DNA of 64,000 nt from JBHHYS01 sp046757645 (GTDB taxonomy: Bacteria > Acidobacteriota > Terriglobia > Acidiferrales > 2-02-FULL-67-57), in contig JBHHYS010000001.1 in NCBI GenBank assembly GCA_046757645.1, forward strand, positions 40,576-104,575, written 5' to 3'. The notes beneath the pieces were generated by a model that was not told the origin of the DNA, did no database searches, and saw only the letters and a list, made by a program, of their open reading frames with translations. The position numbers and the translations under genes are program-made. Below, piece after piece: positions 58,354 to 64,000 of this stretch. The stretch's first letter is position 1; every line of letters starts with the position of its first letter.

Positions 58354-59985
58354 CTACAAAAAAATCACCTGGTGATCGCGGCCGGGGAAGTAGGGCTGTT
58401 CGAGCAAGCGGGACACCAAGTCCGGCCCCGAGCGCGCCACAAAACTCAAGAAGTTGACCTGCCGTTCCTGCAGGCCGTGCGCTGGGTAAAGAGCATTGAA
58501 GAGAATGCCCAGGTGGCGATCAATGATCTCTTTGCGTTCGGCCTGGGCCCCCGCCGCTTTGCGCCGAATCTTGTTGAACTGGTAGAGCATCTTGCGTCGG
58601 CTGGTCTCGGTGGCCCCGGCGAGGGTCGGATCGAGCTTCTTAACCTCCCGAGCCACCTCGGCGAGCAGCTTTTCGATCTTGCTCTCTCCCGCCCGGAGCT
58701 GTCCCACCAAGCGGGCGGGCAGGTGGCGCTCCGCCAAGCGGGCCCGAACCTGCGCGGGACCGCAAAATAGATCGGCCAGGGTGAGGCGATACTTCCCCAG
58801 CAGGCGCCGCACCTTCGCGTCCACCAGCGTCAGGCTGGCGCGCGGAACGACGACGGGCATCCGCCCCAGCAAGCTGTCATAGAGCACGCTGGCTTGGGCC
58901 AGATAGCACAGTTCGTTCGGACCCGCCACGTAGGCCACGGTGGGCAGCAGCCAGTCCTGTACCACCGGACGCAGCAGCACGTTGGCGCTGAAGCGTTCCG
59001 GGGCGGCTTCGAGCTCAGCCAGCAGCGCCGGGAGCGGTTGCTCCCTCTGCCCGGGAAGAACGAAGCCATTCGCCCGCCGACGCAGCGGCCAGCGCTGGCT
59101 GTCGATGGTTACGAAGAGCAGGGTGCCGTTCTCGCGCAAGCGCACCTGGGCGTGATAGCCGGCCCGCTTCAGTTCCCGATCCCGATTGCGCAGCGCAGCA
59201 TGCAGGTTGTGCGCCTCCTCCAAGGCGCGGCGGAAGAGAGGGCGGCTCAAGGCGTGGAGCGTGGGATGCAAGGGGTCGAGAACCACCAGGCCGCGGCCGG
59301 CGAAAAGCCGCTGGAAGAACCGGGCAAAGGCGTGCGCATAGCTGACGCCCGGCGTATAGCCAGCCAGAAGGCTCTCGGCCTCCGCGACCCCGTCCCGCGG
59401 CCACAAGCGCTTGACCTGTTCCCGAAGCGTCTCGATCGAAGCATCAAAGGCGAGCTCCCCGATGGGGGTATTTTCGGCCGGGGCAGAGTTGTCGTAGAGG
59501 GCGAGGGGTTGATTCTGGGGGTCGAGCAGAAAGCAGTGGTTGACCTCGGCGAAGTCGTGGTCTTCGCTCGCCAGCCAGAACACCGGAACCGCCGGCATTC
59601 CTTCCGCGGTCAATTTTTCCGCCAGTCGAATGGCGGTGAGCGCTTTGTAGACGCTGTAGGCGGGCCCGCCGAACAGGCCGGCTTGCTGCCCGGTAACCAC
59701 AGCCAGGGCGCGACCCTCGCCCAGGCGGGCAATGTTCGCCTGCGTTTCCCGATCCGCACCGAAGTGCTGGTTCTGCTCGCCCAGCACGTCAGCCAGGGCG
59801 CTGCGGCGGCTCGCTTCGAGGGAAATCTTTGCCGCGGCAGCCGAGAAGCTCGCCGGGTTGAAAGGGTCGTAAGCGTAGAAAGCTGCGACGCGGGAAAAAC
59901 GGTACAGGAAGTCGGTAAACAGAGCGGTGGTGTGCGGAATCTCGGTGAAAGGGATACAGTGCGACTCCATGGAGCCGCTCATCAT
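58354..59985 (-). CDS. bshC: bacillithiol biosynthesis cysteine-adding enzyme BshC
   Basis: Final step of bacillithiol synthesis, joining cysteine to glucosaminyl-malate. 543 aa. The family blocks are VVTGQQAGLFGGPAYSVYKA, FWLASEDHDFAEV and YVAGPNELCYLAQ. The C-terminal coiled coil is around RKMLYQFNKIRRKAAGAQAE. Two adjacent ATGs open the frame. MESHC at 59970 is an alternative start. bshA and bshB are not in the window. Confidence 0.93.
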   Translation of the reverse strand: MMSGSMESHCIPFTEIPHTTALFTDFLYRFSRVAAFYAYDPFNPASFSAAAAKISLEASRRSALADVLGEQNQHFGADRETQANIARLGEGRALAVVTGQQAGLFGGPAYSVYKALTAIRLAEKLTAEGMPAVPVFWLASEDHDFAEVNHCFLLDPQNQPLALYDNSAPAENTPIGELAFDASIETLREQVKRLWPRDGVAEAESLLAGYTPGVSYAHAFARFFQRLFAGRGLVVLDPLHPTLHALSRPLFRRALEEAHNLHAALRNRDRELKRAGYHAQVRLRENGTLLFVTIDSQRWPLRRRANGFVLPGQREQPLPALLAELEAAPERFSANVLLRPVVQDWLLPTVAYVAGPNELCYLAQASVLYDSLLGRMPVVVPRASLTLVDAKVRRLLGKYRLTLADLFCGPAQVRARLAERHLPARLVGQLRAGESKIEKLLAEVAREVKKLDPTLAGATETSRRKMLYQFNKIRRKAAGAQAERKEIIDRHLGILFNALYPAHGLQERQVNFLSFVARSGPDLVSRLLEQPYFPGRDHQVIFL

Positions 59986-60018
59986 AATCGGGGTGCGGGC
60001 AACACGGCAAGCGGGCTG

Positions 60019-60917
60019 CTACCCGGATGCGCTCACGGCGCGAAGGACACGGGTCAGTTCCGCTTTCGCCTTCGCGTCCAGCGGCTGCAGCGGGGCCCGG
60101 GGGAGGCCGCCGGCATAGCCGCGCAGCTCCATGGCAAACTTCAAGCCAGCGATGCCGTAGCCAGAGGTGACGGCGACGGTGGCTTCGAGGAGCCGTTGCT
60201 GCAACGTGCGTGCCCGGGCATGGTCGCCCCGGCGATAGGCCTGGTGGAGTTCCGTGCACAGTTCGGGAAGCACGCAGGCGACAGCCAGGATGCCGCCGCG
60301 CGCCCCGAGGCACAGCGAGGGATAGAGGGTAGTGGCCGATCCCACCCAGACCTGGAAATCAGGAGGGACGAGGCGCAGCATCTCTGCCACCCGCTGAACG
60401 TTGCCGGAACTGTCTTTGATGCCAAAGATGTTGGGATGCGCCGCGAGCCGCGCCACCAGCGGTGCCTCCATCGCCAGGCCGGTGAACTGCGGCACCGAAT
60501 AGAGCAGCACAGGAATGGGACTGGCGTCGGCGACCTCACCGAAGTGCCGCTCCCAGGCCGCCTCGGTCATCTGCGCCTTGAAGTAAGAGGGGGTGCGCAC
60601 CAGGGCGGCCTGGTAGCCGAGGTCAGCGGCCCGGCGGGTCAGGGTGATGGTTTCGGCAGTTGCCTCGCAGCCTGTACCGGCGATCAGAAATTTCTCCCGG
60701 GCGGCAGAGGCGCGCACCGTCTCCCAGACCTTGAACTTTTCCTCCTCCCTTAAGTAAACCACTTCGCCCGTGGAGCCAAGCACGACATAGCCCGCCAGGG
60801 CCGTTCGGTTGTACTTCTCAACATTCGCCGCCAGCGCCGCCAGGTCAACGCTGCCGGCGGCGGCGAACGGGGTGGTCAGGGGCGGCAGGACACCCTGAAG
60901 AGCACTCAGCGCAGTCG

Positions 60918-60921
<4 letters not shown>
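60019..60921 (-). CDS. dihydrodipicolinate synthase family aldolase
   Basis: Class I aldolase of the DapA/NAL superfamily, 300 aa. Schiff-base lysine in [13 protein letters not shown], active-site tyrosine in [11 protein letters not shown], and pyruvate-binding GSTGEVVYL where DapA has GTTGE. With GST instead of GTT the substrate may differ from aspartate semialdehyde, so dapA proper is not asserted. The ATG overlaps the carB TGA as ATGA. Confidence 0.88.

Positions 60922-64000
<3,079 letters not shown>

Overview
The window is one GC-rich, gene-dense bacterial chromosome segment without rRNA, tRNA, CRISPR or complete insertion sequences. LPS biosynthesis (lpxD) makes the host a diderm. The combination of bacillithiol synthesis (bshC), a pyruvoyl-dependent arginine decarboxylase, a deoxyhypusine-synthase-like protein, a eukaryote-like myo-inositol-phosphate synthase, a DUF6982-like protein and short interspersed palindromes points to an Acidobacteriota-type organism. 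That placement is inferred from gene content and was not tested by a search.

Layout. 1-7.6 kb: end of a PolX DNA polymerase, the SAM cycle genes metK and ahcY, the TldD/PmbA protease pair and a methyltransferase. 7.7-11.6 kb: a secreted protein, then a polyamine locus (agmatinase, DHS-like enzyme, pyruvoyl arginine decarboxylase). 11.9-16.4 kb: glnA followed by its adenylyltransferase glnE. 16.4-23.1 kb: aconitase, isocitrate dehydrogenase and malate dehydrogenase, with a two-gene AT-richer islet (membrane protein and proteasome-like Ntn hydrolase) between icd and mdh. 23.1-26.1 kb (minus): Rieske-like protein, secreted cyclophilin, M19 dipeptidase and a small secreted protein. 26.4-30.9 kb: sdhCDA, then an inserted SIR2-like gene carrying an in-frame stop, then a frameshifted sdhB. 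31-33.3 kb: GAF protein and secreted 5'-nucleotidase. 33.3-34.4 kb: a second islet (59-aa protein plus HARE-HTH/nuclease-like protein). 34.4-46 kb (minus): inositol phosphate synthase, glycosyltransferase, zinc-ribbon membrane protein, accA, dnaE, CCA-adding-type enzyme, xerD and murJ. 46-49.4 kb: DUF6982-like protein, lpxD, plsC and a PHP protein. 49.5-54.4 kb (minus): PD-(D/E)XK-like orphan, mtnP, MBL hydrolase, and a tightly coupled acyl-CoA dehydrogenase-meaB-methylmalonyl-CoA epimerase operon. 54.4-55.1 kb: repeats and a zinc-finger-like small protein. 55.1-64 kb (minus): carB (5' end outside), dapA-like, bshC, yjbQ, threonine aldolase and an M20-like peptidase.

Most of the window is core metabolism: TCA cycle, nitrogen assimilation, SAM cycle, replication and envelope. 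AT-richer islets are dropped between core genes and hold nuclease, SIR2 and Ntn-hydrolase genes, which are typical defence or mobile cargo. Eight core promoters read as TTG-type -35 boxes with an exact 17-nt spacer and a TAnnnT -10, often TAGnnT. The strongest second-look items are the damaged sdh locus, the repeat-flanked Ntn hydrolase with a recognisable Ser/Asp/Lys active site, the compact polyamine locus, a small unlisted gene at 34134-34313, and two enzymes (Rieske-like, M20-like) that lack family metal ligands.
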